Shown here piece after piece: positions 24,547 through 34,560 of a stretch of 64,000 nucleotides of DNA. The stretch spans positions 62,001-126,000 of the forward strand of contig NZ_JANUGQ010000008.1 of NCBI RefSeq assembly GCF_024756275.1, in the 5' to 3' direction. The position numbers and the translations under genes are program-made. The stretch's first letter is position 1, and each line of letters begins with the position of its first letter. The notes beneath the pieces are model-generated. The model saw only the letters and a list, made by a program, of their open reading frames with translations. It was not told the DNA's origin and did no database searches. The stretch comes from Streptomyces pyxinae. GTDB lineage: Bacteria; Actinomycetota; Actinomycetes; Streptomycetales; Streptomycetaceae.

Positions 24547-24909
24547 ATGCCTTCCGCACTGATGATCGGTTACGACCCGCAGGCGATACCCGGCACGGAC
24601 CCGGCCGCCTTCCAGGCCCGGCTGGACCAGGAACTGGCCCGCTTCGGCGAGCACAGGATCGACGCCGCCATGGCACTGGTCGTCCACGGCGAGGAGGCCG
24701 AACGGGCACTGGTGACCGCCCTCACCGAGCGCCCCTGGGACGTCGTGCTGGTCGGCGCGGGCATCCGCAAGACGGAACAACTGCTGCCGCTCTTCGAGCG
24801 GATCGTCAATCTCAGCCGCCGCCACGCCCCCGCCGCCGCGATCGCCTTCAACAGCGGCGTCGACGACAGCCTGGAGGCCGCCCTGCGCGCGCTGCGGACG
24901 GCCTCCTGA
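24547..24909 (+). CDS. Conserved small protein, unknown function
   Basis: A 120-residue protein starting MPSALMIGYDPQAIPGTDPAAF, with later text DVVLVGAGIRKTEQLLPLFERIVNLSRRHAP, which suggests a small alpha/beta fold. I recall similar proteins in streptomycetes without function. A TACAGT box six bases before the ATG indicates a leaderless transcript starting at the initiation codon, which fixes the start; the frame extends further upstream but without support. Confidence 0.8.
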   Translation: MPSALMIGYDPQAIPGTDPAAFQARLDQELARFGEHRIDAAMALVVHGEEAERALVTALTERPWDVVLVGAGIRKTEQLLPLFERIVNLSRRHAPAAAIAFNSGVDDSLEAALRALRTAS

Positions 24910-24952
24910 CCCGTCACCTCCGCCCCGCCGGTACCCGCCCCGGCCGACCGGG

Positions 24953-26581
24953 TCAGGCCAGCGGCACCCGCTCACCGCTCGCCGCGTCCAGTACCGGACG
25001 GGCGCCCAGCGGGGCCTTCAGGGTGACGGTCGCGGTCTGCTCCTTGGCGATCATGACGCAGGCGCGCCCCGGTTCGGTCGGCTTCTCGACCACCGTCAGC
25101 CGGACCCGGGAGGCCGTCTCCTCCGCGGTCAGCGCGTACGTGGAGCACACCCCGCCCCAGAAGTGGGCCGTCAGCTTCCGGCCGTCCACCTGGTACGACT
25201 GGATCTGCCGCGCCGCCTGTCCGGGCGTCCCGACCTCCGAGGAGCCCGGGTCGCTCGGGCGCGGGGTCCGGCCCGGCGCGGGCGCCAGATGGTCGGGCGC
25301 GACCGCCGGATAGGTGATGGTGAACGGCCGCGCGGCACCCTTCGGGGCCACCTCGAACAGCCAGGACGGCACGAGCAACGGGCGCCCGTCGGTGAACGCC
25401 GCCGCGAGACCGAACCGCGCCCCGGTCACCGTCACCGTCTCCCGCGCCCCCGGGGCCTTCGGCTCGCAGGGCCTGGCCGGCGCGTCCTCGGTCACGGCCG
25501 ACGAGTCCCCGGTCACCGCCGGCGCGTCCCCGGTCAGGGCCGGCGAGTCCTTGGTCAGCGGCGCCGGCGTGGCACACCCGGCGATGCCCGCCCCGCCGTC
25601 CCCCGGGTCGGCGTTCAGCAGCGCCAGCGCCTCCCTCGCCCCGATCACCGGGTACTCGGCGTCCTCCGCGGGGGCCTTCAGCCGGCCGCTGCCCCCGGTC
25701 ACCGCGCCGTCCGGGCCGATCCGGAGCCCGGTCGACCAGCCGTACGTCGGCAGCCCGCCCACCACCGGGTCGGCGTTCACCACCCGCTCGGCGCCCATGA
25801 CCTGGCTCGCGTCCAGTGCCGCGTCCTTCTGCCCGAGCGCCGCCAGCACCGGCGCGGCGGCCCGCTTCGCCGCCTCCTCGCCCACCGGGCCACCGGCACG
25901 TCCCGGCACCGCTCCGTCCCGGGCCCCCGGCACCCCGCCGCTGGGGCACTCCTTCCCCTTGAGGCAGTTGTCCCCGGTCGGCCCGGCGGCCGTCCCCGAC
26001 AGCTGGTACGTCCAGGTGCCGGGCGCCTCCCGGCTCACCCGCAGGCTCGGTCCCGTACCGTCCTTCGCCGGGCCGACCTGCCAGTCCGCGCCCACCGACC
26101 GGGGCTCCCCGGTCAGCCCGAGCGCCCGCGCCAGCCGGGTCACGTCGGCGGCGGCCACCGTCCCGCGCGGCCGGTGGACACGGGCCGAGTCCGGGCCCTG
26201 GGGCAGCTCACCGGCCGCCCGGTACACCACCCCGCCCGGCGCCGGCTCCCCGGGCGCGATGCCCGGGCCGGGGCTCCCGGTGGAGCTTCCGGGGCTCGCC
26301 GCCTCCTCGGTGTGGCCGTCCAGCCGGAGCGGCGGCGGCGCCACCTCCCGCTCCGCGCCCGGCGCGGTCCGGCCGGACCCGTCGTCCGAGGCGGCCACCG
26401 CGAACCAGGTCCCGCCGCCCCCGGCCAGCAGGACCGCCGCCGCCACCGCGGCGACCGTGAACCGCGGCCGCCGCCCGCCCTCCCGGACGGAGGCGCCCCG
26501 GGGGACCGGCGCCCCGGACTTCTGACGACCCGCGCGCTCCTCGGGTTCAGTCGGCCCTGTCGGATCCGTGCTGCTGCTCAC
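24953..26581 (-). CDS. Membrane-anchored secreted protein, unknown function
   Basis: A 542-residue protein: a hydrophilic N terminus, one membrane helix (FTVAAVAAAVLLAGGGG) and a large Pro/Gly/Thr-rich extracytoplasmic part. I chose the GTG at 26579-26581 (SSSTDPTGPTEP) because AAGGAG lies seven bases upstream. Conserved-looking segments are YGWSTGLRIGPDGAVTGGSG, YPVIGAREALALLNAD, WLFEVAPKG and AHFWGGVCSTYAL. A variable stretch carries three near-repeats of PALTGDAPAVTGDSSAVTED type. I recognise no enzyme family. Confidence 0.78.
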   Translation of the reverse strand: MSSSTDPTGPTEPEERAGRQKSGAPVPRGASVREGGRRPRFTVAAVAAAVLLAGGGGTWFAVAASDDGSGRTAPGAEREVAPPPLRLDGHTEEAASPGSSTGSPGPGIAPGEPAPGGVVYRAAGELPQGPDSARVHRPRGTVAAADVTRLARALGLTGEPRSVGADWQVGPAKDGTGPSLRVSREAPGTWTYQLSGTAAGPTGDNCLKGKECPSGGVPGARDGAVPGRAGGPVGEEAAKRAAAPVLAALGQKDAALDASQVMGAERVVNADPVVGGLPTYGWSTGLRIGPDGAVTGGSGRLKAPAEDAEYPVIGAREALALLNADPGDGGAGIAGCATPAPLTKDSPALTGDAPAVTGDSSAVTEDAPARPCEPKAPGARETVTVTGARFGLAAAFTDGRPLLVPSWLFEVAPKGAARPFTITYPAVAPDHLAPAPGRTPRPSDPGSSEVGTPGQAARQIQSYQVDGRKLTAHFWGGVCSTYALTAEETASRVRLTVVEKPTEPGRACVMIAKEQTATVTLKAPLGARPVLDAASGERVPLA

Positions 26582-26760
26582 CGCATCGCTCCTTCTCGGC
26601 TCCTTCGCCGACCGGTAGGCGGCCGGGAACACCGATCGGACGCGCGACCCGGGCCGCCGGTTCCCCCGACCCGCCGGAACGGCCGGGTTTCAGCCTCCCG
26701 GACGAACCACGCGCCCCCGTCCACGGGAACGCGCGACCGCCACCGGAACGAAGATCCGGC

Positions 26761-26840
26761 CGGCACCACCCACCGCCACCGGTCCACCACAGCCCGGGAC
26801 CGGCACCGCCCGCCGCCACCGGTCCACCACCGGCCCGAGG
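26761..26840. repeat. Two tandem 40-bp units
   Basis: Units at 26761-26800 and 26801-26840 share CGGCACC near their start and CGCCACCGGTCCACCAC. The gap 26582-26863 holds no supported gene. Confidence 0.7.
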
Positions 26841-26863
26841 GCCGAGCCGAGAACCGGCTCCCC

Positions 26864-27106
26864 TCAGGCCCCGTATTCCGAGGCCGTCGAGGCGATCAGC
26901 CGGGCCGAGTCCGGCGGTACCACCACGCCATGGATACGGGAGGGCTCCACCGGAGCCGGCGCGTCCGCGGCCGGGACCACCCAGTGCGGAGCCATCCGGG
27001 CCCCCGCCCCGCGCAGCTCCGCCAGGCTCATCTCGGGCTCCCGCCGCTGGGGCCGCCGGCCGTGGACCGTCCCTTGACTCTCCCTGTAGTTCTCCATGCT
27101 CCGCAC
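26864..27106 (-). CDS. Small hypothetical protein
   Basis: An 80-residue frame with two close starts, GTG at 27106 and ATG at 27097 (ENYRESQGTV). It is richer in varied residues than the shadow frames around it (SLAELRGAGARMAPHWVVPAAD, SRIHGVVVPPDSARLIAS). No good ribosome site is visible and I recognise no family, so it may not be translated. Confidence 0.45.
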   Translation of the reverse strand: MRSMENYRESQGTVHGRRPQRREPEMSLAELRGAGARMAPHWVVPAADAPAPVEPSRIHGVVVPPDSARLIASTASEYGA

Positions 27107-27226
27107 CGTATGCGCGGAGGCCCGAGCGAAATAGACCTACTATCGGGTAGTTTCGGCCCTTCAGCCGCGCCCCGCCGACCGGATAGCGTGAACCGTCAAC
27201 GCCGCCTTACCCAGGAGCGCCCAGCC

Positions 27227-28201
27227 GTGCGAATCGCAGTCACCGGCTCCATCGCCACCGACCACCTGATGACCTTCCCCGGCCGCTTCGCCGACCAACT
27301 GGTCGCCGATCAGCTGCACACGGTCTCCCTCTCCTTCCTGGTCGACACCCTCGACGTCCGCCGGGGCGGCGTCGGCCCCAACATCTGCTTCGGCATGGGA
27401 CAGCTCGGCATCCGGCCCGTCCTGGTCGGCGCGGCCGGCTCGGACTTCGACGAGTACCGGGCCTGGCTCGACCGCCACGGCGTGGACACCGACTCCGTAC
27501 GGATCTCCGAAGTGCTGCACACCGCCCGCTTCGTCTGCACCACCGACGCCGACCACAACCAGATCGGCTCGTTCTACACCGGCGCCATGAGCGAGGCCCG
27601 GCAGATCGAGCTGAAGGCCGTGGCCGACCGGGTCGGCGGCCTCGACCTGGTCCTCATCGGCGCCGACGACCCCGAGGCGATGCTCCGGCACACCGAGGAG
27701 TGCAAGACCCGCTCCATCCCCTTCGCCGCCGACTTCTCCCAGCAGATCGCCCGGATGAGCGGCGACGAGATCCGCACCCTGCTGGACGGCGCCACCTACC
27801 TCTTCTCCAACGAGTACGAGAAGGGGCTCATCGAGTCCAAGACCGGCTGGTCCGACGAGGAGATCCTGGACCGGGTCGGCCACCGGGTCACCACCCTCGG
27901 CGCCCGGGGTGTCCGGATCGAGCGGGCCGGCGAGCCCGCCATCGAGGTCGGCACCCCGGACGAGGAGGCCAAGGTGGACCCGACCGGCGTCGGGGACGCC
28001 TTCCGGGCCGGCTTCCTCGCCGGCCTCTCCTGGGGCGTCGGCCTGGAGCGCGCCGCGCAGGTCGGCTGCATGCTGGCCACGCTCGTCATCGAGACCCTCG
28101 GCACCCAGGAGTACACCCTGCGCCGGGCCAACTTCATGGACCGGTTCACCAAGACCTACGGCGACGAGGCCGCCGCCGAGGTCCGCGAACACCTGATCTG
28201 A
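27227..28201 (+). CDS. PfkB-family carbohydrate (possibly adenosine) kinase
   Basis: A 324-residue ribokinase-fold sugar or nucleoside kinase. Motifs: ITGSIATDHLM-type start, the GGVGPNICFGMGQLG glycine pair and the signature VDPTGVGDAFRAGFLAGLSWG with the catalytic aspartate in GVGD. Similar actinobacterial proteins are annotated as adenosine kinases; the substrate cannot be read from the sequence. The GTG is supported by AGGAG nine bases before. Upstream, CTAC-N6-GTAG (27137-27150) in an AT-richer patch may be part of the promoter. Confidence 0.9.
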   Translation: MRIAVTGSIATDHLMTFPGRFADQLVADQLHTVSLSFLVDTLDVRRGGVGPNICFGMGQLGIRPVLVGAAGSDFDEYRAWLDRHGVDTDSVRISEVLHTARFVCTTDADHNQIGSFYTGAMSEARQIELKAVADRVGGLDLVLIGADDPEAMLRHTEECKTRSIPFAADFSQQIARMSGDEIRTLLDGATYLFSNEYEKGLIESKTGWSDEEILDRVGHRVTTLGARGVRIERAGEPAIEVGTPDEEAKVDPTGVGDAFRAGFLAGLSWGVGLERAAQVGCMLATLVIETLGTQEYTLRRANFMDRFTKTYGDEAAAEVREHLI

Positions 28202-28255
28202 CCCGCGCTCACCCGCCGGGCGCCGTTCCGGCCCGCCCCGGCCCGGTGTCAGGAG

Positions 28256-29719
28256 TCATGACGTCCGGCGGACCAGATACGCCGTCCCACGGTCCGCCGG
28301 ACGCTCGCCCAGATACTCCTGTCCCCGCATCTCGCACCAGGCCGGCACGTCCAGCCGGGCCGCCTCGTCGTCGCTGAGCACCGTCACCGTGCCACCCACC
28401 GGTACGTCCCCGAACACCTTGGCCAGCTCGATCACCGGGATCGGACACCGCCGCCCCAGCGCGTCCACCACCACCGAATCCGCCCCTGCCGCCCCGGCTG
28501 CCTCGGCCGCCCCGGCCTCGGCGAACGGCGGCGCTCCCGCTCCTGTCGTCCCCGCTCCCGTCGTCCCCCCACTCGTCGTCCCCGCCCCCGCCGGTGCGCC
28601 GAACCGCTCCCGCACCCCGGAGACCAGCCCCGGCAGCACCGCCAGGAACCGGTCCACCTCCTCCTCCGGCGTCCCGGCCGGCAGCGACACCCGGACATTG
28701 CCCTCCGACAGCACCCCCATCGCCCGCAGCACATGACTCGGGGTCAGCGTGGAGCTGGTGCAGGAGGAACCGGACGACACCGAGAAGCCGGCCCGGTCCA
28801 GCTCGTGCAGCAGGGTCTCCCCGTCGACATAGAGACAGGAGAAGGTCACCAGATGGGGGAGGCGCCGCACCGGGTCGCCCACCACCTCGGCGTCCGCCAC
28901 CAGCTCCGGCACCCGGGCCCGGACCCGGTCCACCAGCTCCCGCAGCCGCGCGCCCTCGGCCGCCGCCTCGGCCCGTACCGCCCGGAGCGAGGCGGCGGCG
29001 GCCAGTACCGCCGGGATGTTCTCGAACCCGGCCGCCCGGCCGGACTCCCGCTCGTCCGCCGGCCCCCGGACCGCGAACCGCACGCCCTTCCGTACCGCCA
29101 GCAGCCCCACCCCGGCGGGCCCGCCCCACTTGTGGGCGCTCGCCGCCAGCAGCGACCAGCCCGCCGGCACGGCGCCCCAGGGCAGTGACTGCGCCGCGTC
29201 CACCAGCAGCGGCACCCCGGCCGCCCGGCACGCCTCCGCCACCTCGGCCACCGGCTGTTCGGTGCCCACCTCGTGGTTGGCCGACTGGAGGCAGGCCAGC
29301 GCCGTGGCGCCGTCCAGCTCCGCCGCGTACGCCGCCGGATCCACCCGCCCGGTCCGGTCGACGCCGACCTCGGCCACCGTCCCGCCCTCCGCCGCGTGCG
29401 CCTCGGCGGCGTGCAGGACGGCCGAGTGCTCCACCGCCGACACCACCAGCCGCCGCCCGGCCCGCCGCCGCCCGGCCAGCGCCCCGGCAACCCCCGTGTG
29501 CACCGCCCGGGTACCCGAAGGGGTGAACGTCAGCTCGTCCGGACGGCACCCCACCGCATCCGCCGCCGTCTCCCGCGCCGCGTCCAGCAGCAGCCGCGCC
29601 CGCCGCCCCTCCCGGTACAGCCGCGCGGGATCGGCCCACCCCTCGTCCAGCGCGGCGACCAGCGCCTGCCGCGCGACAGGGTGAAGAGGAACGGAGGAGG
29701 CAGCGTCGAAGTAGACCAC
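28256..29719 (-). CDS. Cysteine desulfurase fused to a TusA-like sulfurtransferase domain
   Basis: A 487-residue fusion. Residues 1-370 are a PLP-dependent NifS/IscS-type desulfurase: VYFDAASSVPLHP, TPSGTRAVH, VSAVEHSAVLH, VDAAQSLPWG, the PLP lysine in SAHKWGGPAG and the persulfide loop SSGSSCTSSTLTP. After an Ala/Gly/Thr linker, residues about 415-487 form a TusA domain with its catalytic cysteine in ALGRRCPIPVIELAKV. One chain could thus release sulfur from cysteine and relay it. It is divergent from ctaC, so it may serve cofactor or tRNA thiolation in the same growth phase; the recipient is unknown. Confidence 0.92.
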   Translation of the reverse strand: MVYFDAASSVPLHPVARQALVAALDEGWADPARLYREGRRARLLLDAARETAADAVGCRPDELTFTPSGTRAVHTGVAGALAGRRRAGRRLVVSAVEHSAVLHAAEAHAAEGGTVAEVGVDRTGRVDPAAYAAELDGATALACLQSANHEVGTEQPVAEVAEACRAAGVPLLVDAAQSLPWGAVPAGWSLLAASAHKWGGPAGVGLLAVRKGVRFAVRGPADERESGRAAGFENIPAVLAAAASLRAVRAEAAAEGARLRELVDRVRARVPELVADAEVVGDPVRRLPHLVTFSCLYVDGETLLHELDRAGFSVSSGSSCTSSTLTPSHVLRAMGVLSEGNVRVSLPAGTPEEEVDRFLAVLPGLVSGVRERFGAPAGAGTTSGGTTGAGTTGAGAPPFAEAGAAEAAGAAGADSVVVDALGRRCPIPVIELAKVFGDVPVGGTVTVLSDDEAARLDVPAWCEMRGQEYLGERPADRGTAYLVRRTS

Positions 29720-30053
29720 CCCCTCACGCTAGTCCTCCAGCACCCCCACCCCCAGGCCCACCTGACCCCGGACGAGTCACCCCCGGTCCCGCCTCCTCCG
29801 CACCACCCGGACTCCCCCTGTCCATCCACCCCGGTCCACCCCGGTGGGGGTCACCCGGACGAAGTCCGGGGGAGAAGAAGCCTCAAAAAGTTCAGTGCGG
29901 CGCGTTGGGCACCCTCCCCGCGCGACCCCAAATAGCGTCCAGTAGGGTTTGGTCCGCATAAACATCCAAACCCCTGCCCGCGCCAGGGCCGGCGACCGAC
30001 CAGCGAGACGGCCGCAGCCGACCGCGCGGGCGAGACTCTCGGGAAGGCGCTAC
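29720..30053. other. Divergent control region between the desulfurase fusion and ctaC
   Basis: There is no gene here. A 7-bp stem hairpin with GAA loop (CCCGGAC/GTCCGGG) lies at 29854-29870. AT-richer text around 29925-29975 (AAATAGCGTCC, AGTAGGGTTTGG, CATAAACATCC) is the likely ctaC promoter, though I cannot place its boxes firmly. Confidence 0.55.
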
Positions 30054-31022
30054 GTGAGTCCCAACGGCTCCGACCGCTCGTCGCGGCGCCCGATGCGGCG
30101 GAAGCTGCCGCAGGTGCTGACTGCGGGCCTGATCCTGGCTACCGCCTCGGGTTGCTCGTACAACTGGGAGAACTTCCCCCGCCTCGGCATGCCCACGCCG
30201 GTGACGGAAGAGGCCCCGCGGATCCTCTCCCTCTGGCAGGGCTCGTGGGCGGCCGCGCTCGCCACCGGCGTCCTGGTCTGGGGCCTGATCCTGTGGAGCG
30301 TCATCTTCCACCGGCGCAGCCGCACCAAGGTCGAGGTTCCCCCGCAGACCCGGTACAACATGCCGATCGAGGCGCTGTACACGGTCACCCCGCTCATCAT
30401 CGTCTCGGTGCTGTTCTACTTCACCGCGCGGGACGAGTCGAAGCTCCTGGCCCTCTCGGACAAGCCCGCCCACACGGTCAACGTGGTCGGCTACCAGTGG
30501 AACTGGGGCTTCAACTACATCGAGGACGTCGACGGCAAGCCGAACACCTCGGAAACGAAGGCCAAGGAGTTCGACAGCATCCCGGACCGGTACAAGAAGG
30601 ACTTCCCGGCCGGTGCCGAGGGTGTCTACGAGTACGGCGTCCCGGGTACCCGCAACCCGCAGAACGGCAATCCCGGTCCGACCCTGTGGCTGCCGAAGGG
30701 CGAGAAGGTCCGGTTCGTCCTGACCTCCCGTGACGTCATCCACTCCTTCTGGGTCCTGCCCTTCCTGATGAAGCAGGACGTCATCCCGGGCCACACCAAT
30801 GTCTTCGAGGTGACTCCCACCCGGGAGGGCACCTTCAGGGGCAAGTGCGCCGAGCTCTGCGGCGTGGACCACGCCCGCATGCTCTTCAATGTCAAGGTGG
30901 TCTCTCCGGAGCGCTACCAGCAGCATCTGAAGGAGCTGGCGGAGAACGGGCAGACCGGCTTCATCCCGTCGGGCATCGAGCTGACCGACCCGGCCAGGAA
31001 CTCGGAGACCAACCAACTGTGA
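30054..31022 (+). CDS. ctaC: Cytochrome c oxidase subunit II (aa3 type), lipoprotein
   Basis: CtaC accepts electrons from the cytochrome c domain of the bc1 complex through its CuA centre. A 322-residue precursor: basic N terminus, lipobox LATASGC, two membrane helices (about 55-75 and 100-118) and a cupredoxin domain with VIHSFWVLP and [12 protein letters not shown], which supply the CuA ligands His, two Cys, His and Met. An actinobacterial insert ([17 protein letters not shown] and beyond) lies between helix two and the copper site. The GTG has GGGAAGG eight bases before; the longer in-frame start at 29949 is rejected. Stop overlaps ctaD start (GTGA). Confidence 0.96.
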   Translation: MSPNGSDRSSRRPMRRKLPQVLTAGLILATASGCSYNWENFPRLGMPTPVTEEAPRILSLWQGSWAAALATGVLVWGLILWSVIFHRRSRTKVEVPPQTRYNMPIEALYTVTPLIIVSVLFYFTARDESKLLALSDKPAHTVNVVGYQWNWGFNYIEDVDGKPNTSETKAKEFDSIPDRYKKDFPAGAEGVYEYGVPGTRNPQNGNPGPTLWLPKGEKVRFVLTSRDVIHSFWVLPFLMKQDVIPGHTNVFEVTPTREGTFRGKCAELCGVDHARMLFNVKVVSPERYQQHLKELAENGQTGFIPSGIELTDPARNSETNQL

Positions 31023-32767
31023 GCATCCTCAACGAACCTCAGGGTGCCGCCGCGGCAGCCGACGGCTCGGGTGAGCCGTACGCCAACGAGCTGCCCGTAC
31101 GGCGCAAGCAGCCCGGCAATGTCGTCGTGAAGTGGCTGACCACCACCGACCACAAGACGATCGGCACGCTCTACCTGGTCACCTCGTTCGCCTTCTTCTG
31201 CATCGGCGGTCTGCTGGCGCTCTTCATGCGCGCCGAGCTGGCCCGTCCGGGTACGCAGATCATGTCGAACGAGCAGTTCAACCAGGCGTTCACGATGCAC
31301 GGCACGATCATGCTGCTGATGTTCGCGACGCCGCTGTTCGCCGGATTCGCGAACTGGATCATGCCGCTGCAGATCGGCGCGCCCGACGTGGCGTTCCCGC
31401 GGCTGAACATGTTCGCCTACTGGCTCTACCTCTTCGGCTCGCTGATCGCGGTGGCCGGCTTCATCACCCCGCAGGGTGCGGCCGACTTCGGCTGGTTCGC
31501 CTACTCCCCGCTGTCGGACGCCATCCGCTCGCCGGGTGTCGGCGCCGACATGTGGATCATGGGTCTGGCCTTCTCCGGCTTCGGCACGATCCTCGGCTCG
31601 GTCAACTTCATCACCACGATCATCTGCATGCGCGCCCCCGGCATGACGATGTTCCGGATGCCGATCTTCACCTGGAACGTGCTGCTGACCGGTGTGCTGG
31701 TCCTGCTCGCCTTCCCGGTGCTGGCGGCGGCGCTCTTTGCCCTGGAGGCGGACCGCAAGTTCGGTGCCCATGTCTTCGACGCGGCCAATGGCGGCGCGTT
31801 GCTCTGGCAACACCTCTTCTGGTTCTTCGGCCATCCAGAGGTGTACATCATCGCCTTGCCGTTCTTCGGCATCGTCTCCGAGATCATCCCGGTGTTCTCG
31901 CGCAAGCCGATGTTCGGCTACATCGGTCTGGTGGCCGCCACCATCGCCATCGCGGGTCTCTCCGTGACGGTGTGGGCGCACCACATGTATGTCACCGGCG
32001 GTGTGCTGCTGCCGTTCTTCTCCTTCATGACCTTCCTGATCGCGGTCCCGACCGGTGTGAAGTTCTTCAACTGGATCGGCACCATGTGGAAGGGGTCGCT
32101 CTCCTTCGAGACGCCCATGCTGTGGACGATCGGCTTCCTGGTCACCTTCACCTTCGGTGGTCTGACCGGCGTCATCCTGGCCTCGCCGCCGATGGACTTC
32201 CACGTCTCCGACTCGTACTTCGTGGTGGCGCACTTCCACTACGTGGTCTTCGGCACCGTGGTGTTCGCGATGTTCGCCGGCTTCCACTTCTGGTGGCCGA
32301 AGTTCACCGGCAAGATGCTGGACGAGCGGCTCGGCAAGATGACCTTCTGGACGCTGTTCTTCGGCTTCCACGGGACCTTCCTCGTCCAGCACTGGCTGGG
32401 CGCCGAGGGCATGCCCCGCCGGTACGCGGACTACCTCGCCGCGGACGGCTTCACCGCGCTGAACACCATCTCCACGATCAGCTCGTTCGTCCTGGGCCTG
32501 TCGATCCTGCCGTTCTTCTACAACATCTGGAAGACCGCCAAGTACGGCAAGAAGATCGAGGTCGACGACCCGTGGGGCTACGGCCGTTCGCTGGAGTGGG
32601 CGACCTCCTGCCCGCCGCCGCGGCACAACTTCCTCACGCTGCCGCGCATCCGGTCGGAGTCGCCCGCGTTCGACCTGCACCACCCTGAGATCGCCGCCCT
32701 GGGGCAGCTGGAGAACCACGGCCAGAAGGACACCGCGCTGTTCGGTGGCAAGGAGGTCGGCAAGTGA
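31019..32767 (+). CDS. ctaD: Cytochrome c oxidase subunit I (aa3 type)
   Basis: CtaD carries haem a and the haem a3-CuB site where oxygen is reduced to water. A 582-residue protein with twelve membrane helices. Landmarks: [11 protein letters not shown] (haem a His), [19 protein letters not shown] (CuB His and the cross-linked Tyr), WAHHMYVTG (CuB His pair) and [11 protein letters not shown] (haem a3 and haem a His). The GTG start overlaps the ctaC stop, and the stop overlaps the ctaF start, so ctaC-ctaD-ctaF are coupled. Longer frames reaching into ctaC are rejected. Confidence 0.97.
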   Translation: MSILNEPQGAAAAADGSGEPYANELPVRRKQPGNVVVKWLTTTDHKTIGTLYLVTSFAFFCIGGLLALFMRAELARPGTQIMSNEQFNQAFTMHGTIMLLMFATPLFAGFANWIMPLQIGAPDVAFPRLNMFAYWLYLFGSLIAVAGFITPQGAADFGWFAYSPLSDAIRSPGVGADMWIMGLAFSGFGTILGSVNFITTIICMRAPGMTMFRMPIFTWNVLLTGVLVLLAFPVLAAALFALEADRKFGAHVFDAANGGALLWQHLFWFFGHPEVYIIALPFFGIVSEIIPVFSRKPMFGYIGLVAATIAIAGLSVTVWAHHMYVTGGVLLPFFSFMTFLIAVPTGVKFFNWIGTMWKGSLSFETPMLWTIGFLVTFTFGGLTGVILASPPMDFHVSDSYFVVAHFHYVVFGTVVFAMFAGFHFWWPKFTGKMLDERLGKMTFWTLFFGFHGTFLVQHWLGAEGMPRRYADYLAADGFTALNTISTISSFVLGLSILPFFYNIWKTAKYGKKIEVDDPWGYGRSLEWATSCPPPRHNFLTLPRIRSESPAFDLHHPEIAALGQLENHGQKDTALFGGKEVGK

Positions 32768-33162
32768 AGATCCAGGGAAAGATGTTCCTCTGGCTGAGCA
32801 TCTTCATCCTCGCCATGGCCGTGGTCTACGGCCTCTGGTCGAAGGAGCCGGTCGGTACGACGGCGCTCTTCCTGGCCTTCGGTCTCGCGCTCATGATCGG
32901 CTACTACCTGGCCTTCACGGCCCGGCGGGTGGACGCCATGGCGCAGGACAACAAGGAAGCGGACGTCGCGGACGAGGCCGGTGAGGTCGGCTTCTTCTCG
33001 CCGCACAGCTGGCAGCCGCTCTCCCTGGCCATCGGTGGCGCCATGGCCTTCCTGGGTGTCGCCCTCGGCTGGTGGCTGCTGTACTTCTCGCTTCCGCTGC
33101 TGCTGGTCGGCCTCTTCGGCTGGGTCTTCGAGTACTACCGGGGCGAGAACCAGAACCAGTAG
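32764..33162 (+). CDS. ctaF: Cytochrome c oxidase subunit IV (actinobacterial)
   Basis: A 132-residue membrane protein with four helices in two hairpins (residues about 8-28, 33-52, 83-102, 104-122) around a charged loop ([14 protein letters not shown]). This is the small fourth subunit of actinobacterial aa3 oxidase. Its GTG overlaps the ctaD stop, and a strong hairpin ends the operon 48 bases later. Confidence 0.93.
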   Translation: MKIQGKMFLWLSIFILAMAVVYGLWSKEPVGTTALFLAFGLALMIGYYLAFTARRVDAMAQDNKEADVADEAGEVGFFSPHSWQPLSLAIGGAMAFLGVALGWWLLYFSLPLLLVGLFGWVFEYYRGENQNQ

Positions 33163-33210
33163 CTCCCGCCCTTCCGGCGCCGCGCCGGAAGCCGACCCGC
33201 GGCTCGCACG

Positions 33211-33260
33211 AAACGAGTGGCCCGGCAACCCCCGTACGAGGGTCGCCGGGCCACTCGTTT
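33211..33260 (+). terminator. Terminator of the ctaC-ctaD-ctaF operon
   Basis: AAACGAGTGGCCCGGC (33211-33226) and its exact complement GCCGGGCCACTCGTTT (33245-33260) form a 16-bp stem. An inner ACCC/GGGT stem extends it, and the stem ends in TTT. Confidence 0.88.
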
Positions 33261-33308
33261 GGGCTCATCCCGCGTGCCGCTCCAGTCACACATTCCTACG
33301 GTGTGGTT

Positions 33309-34556
33309 ATGAGCCAGACGCCGCGCATTCGCACCACGTTCTGCTGCACCGTTCTGGTCGTCGCCGCAGGCGCGAGCGCGACCGCGTGCGGGGGACCGGA
33401 CGGTCATCCGCTGGCCATGAAGCCGTACGACGCCGCCCGGCAGGTGGCCTTCAACACCCCGGCGGACAACCGCAAGGCGGAGCTCGGCGCCCCGCTGGAG
33501 ATCACCTCACGGGGCGGCGGCAGCCGGATCACGGACGTCAGCGCCGTCGACTCGGCCGGCCGCCATCTCGCCGGTGAGCTGTCCGCCGACGGCAGCCACT
33601 GGCGCTCCACCAGCCCGCTCGCCGCCTCCTCCCGGTACACCGTCCGGGTCGCCACCGAGGACGGCGACGGCCTCCCCGGCGCCCGCACAATGAGCTTCGA
33701 GACGGCCGCCGCCAAGAAGGCGCTGAAGGTCGAGTTCGGCCCGGACGGGGGCACCTACGGCGTCGGCCAGCCCCTCACGGCGACGCTCAGCGAGCCGGTC
33801 ACCTCCAAGGAGGGCCGGGCCGCCGTCGAGGGCTCCCTCAAGGTCCGTTCCAAGCCCGCCGTCACGGGTGGCTGGCACTGGGTGGACGACAAGACCCTGC
33901 ACTATCGCCCGAAGGAGTACTGGCCGGCGGGCGCCAAGGTGACGGCCTCCGGCAATCTGGCCGGGGTCAGGATCGCCGACGGCCTCTACGGCGGCGGCAA
34001 CCCGGTGCTCAATCTCACCATCGGGGACCGGATGGAGGCCGTCACCGACGCGGCGGCCCACACCATGACGGTGAAGCGCAACGGCGAAGTGATCAACACC
34101 ATTCCGGTCACCACCGGCAAGCCCGGCTTCTCCACCCGCAACGGCGTCAAGGTCGTGCTCGGCAAGGAGTACTACGTACGGATGCGCGGGACCACCGTCG
34201 GCATCGCGGAGGGCAGCTCCGACTCGTACGACCTGCCCGTCTACTACGCCACCCGGGTCACCTGGAGCGGCGAGTACGTGCACGCCGCCCCCTGGTCCTC
34301 GGGCTCGCACGGCGCCGCCAATGTCAGCCACGGCTGCACCGGCATGTCCACCAGCAACGCCGCCTGGTTCTTCGAGACCTTCAAGGTCGGCGACCTGGTG
34401 ACCGTCGTCAACAGCGAGGGCGAGGACATGACCCCGTTCGGCAACGGCTTCGGCGACTGGAACCTGCCCTGGGACAAGTGGAACCAGGGCAGCGCCCTCG
34501 CCGCCGCCACCCGCGCGGCGACCGAGACCCCCCGCCTGCGGCCTGGTGCTTATTAG
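33309..34556 (+). CDS. L,D-transpeptidase lipoprotein (YkuD family)
   Basis: A 415-residue exported enzyme that forms 3-3 cross-links in peptidoglycan. The N terminus has a signal peptide ending at Cys in ATAC, so it is probably lipid-anchored. Ig-like domains follow (about 50-250; GTYGVGQPLTATLSEPV, GGWHWVDDKTLHYRP). The YkuD catalytic domain is marked by HAAPWSSGSHGAANVSHGCTGMS with the nucleophile in SHGC. TACGGT eight bases before the ATG suggests a leaderless transcript, so longer in-frame starts are rejected. It ends four bases from the convergent receiver-like gene. Confidence 0.94.
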   Translation: MSQTPRIRTTFCCTVLVVAAGASATACGGPDGHPLAMKPYDAARQVAFNTPADNRKAELGAPLEITSRGGGSRITDVSAVDSAGRHLAGELSADGSHWRSTSPLAASSRYTVRVATEDGDGLPGARTMSFETAAAKKALKVEFGPDGGTYGVGQPLTATLSEPVTSKEGRAAVEGSLKVRSKPAVTGGWHWVDDKTLHYRPKEYWPAGAKVTASGNLAGVRIADGLYGGGNPVLNLTIGDRMEAVTDAAAHTMTVKRNGEVINTIPVTTGKPGFSTRNGVKVVLGKEYYVRMRGTTVGIAEGSSDSYDLPVYYATRVTWSGEYVHAAPWSSGSHGAANVSHGCTGMSTSNAAWFFETFKVGDLVTVVNSEGEDMTPFGNGFGDWNLPWDKWNQGSALAAATRAATETPRLRPGAY

Positions 34557-34560
34557 AGGC

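Noticed and set aside
30914-32719. A 600-codon minus-strand frame antisense to ctaD
   Set aside because: Typical high-GC shadow of a strongly conserved gene; its composition (His/Asp/Gln/Arg/Gly) matches no family.
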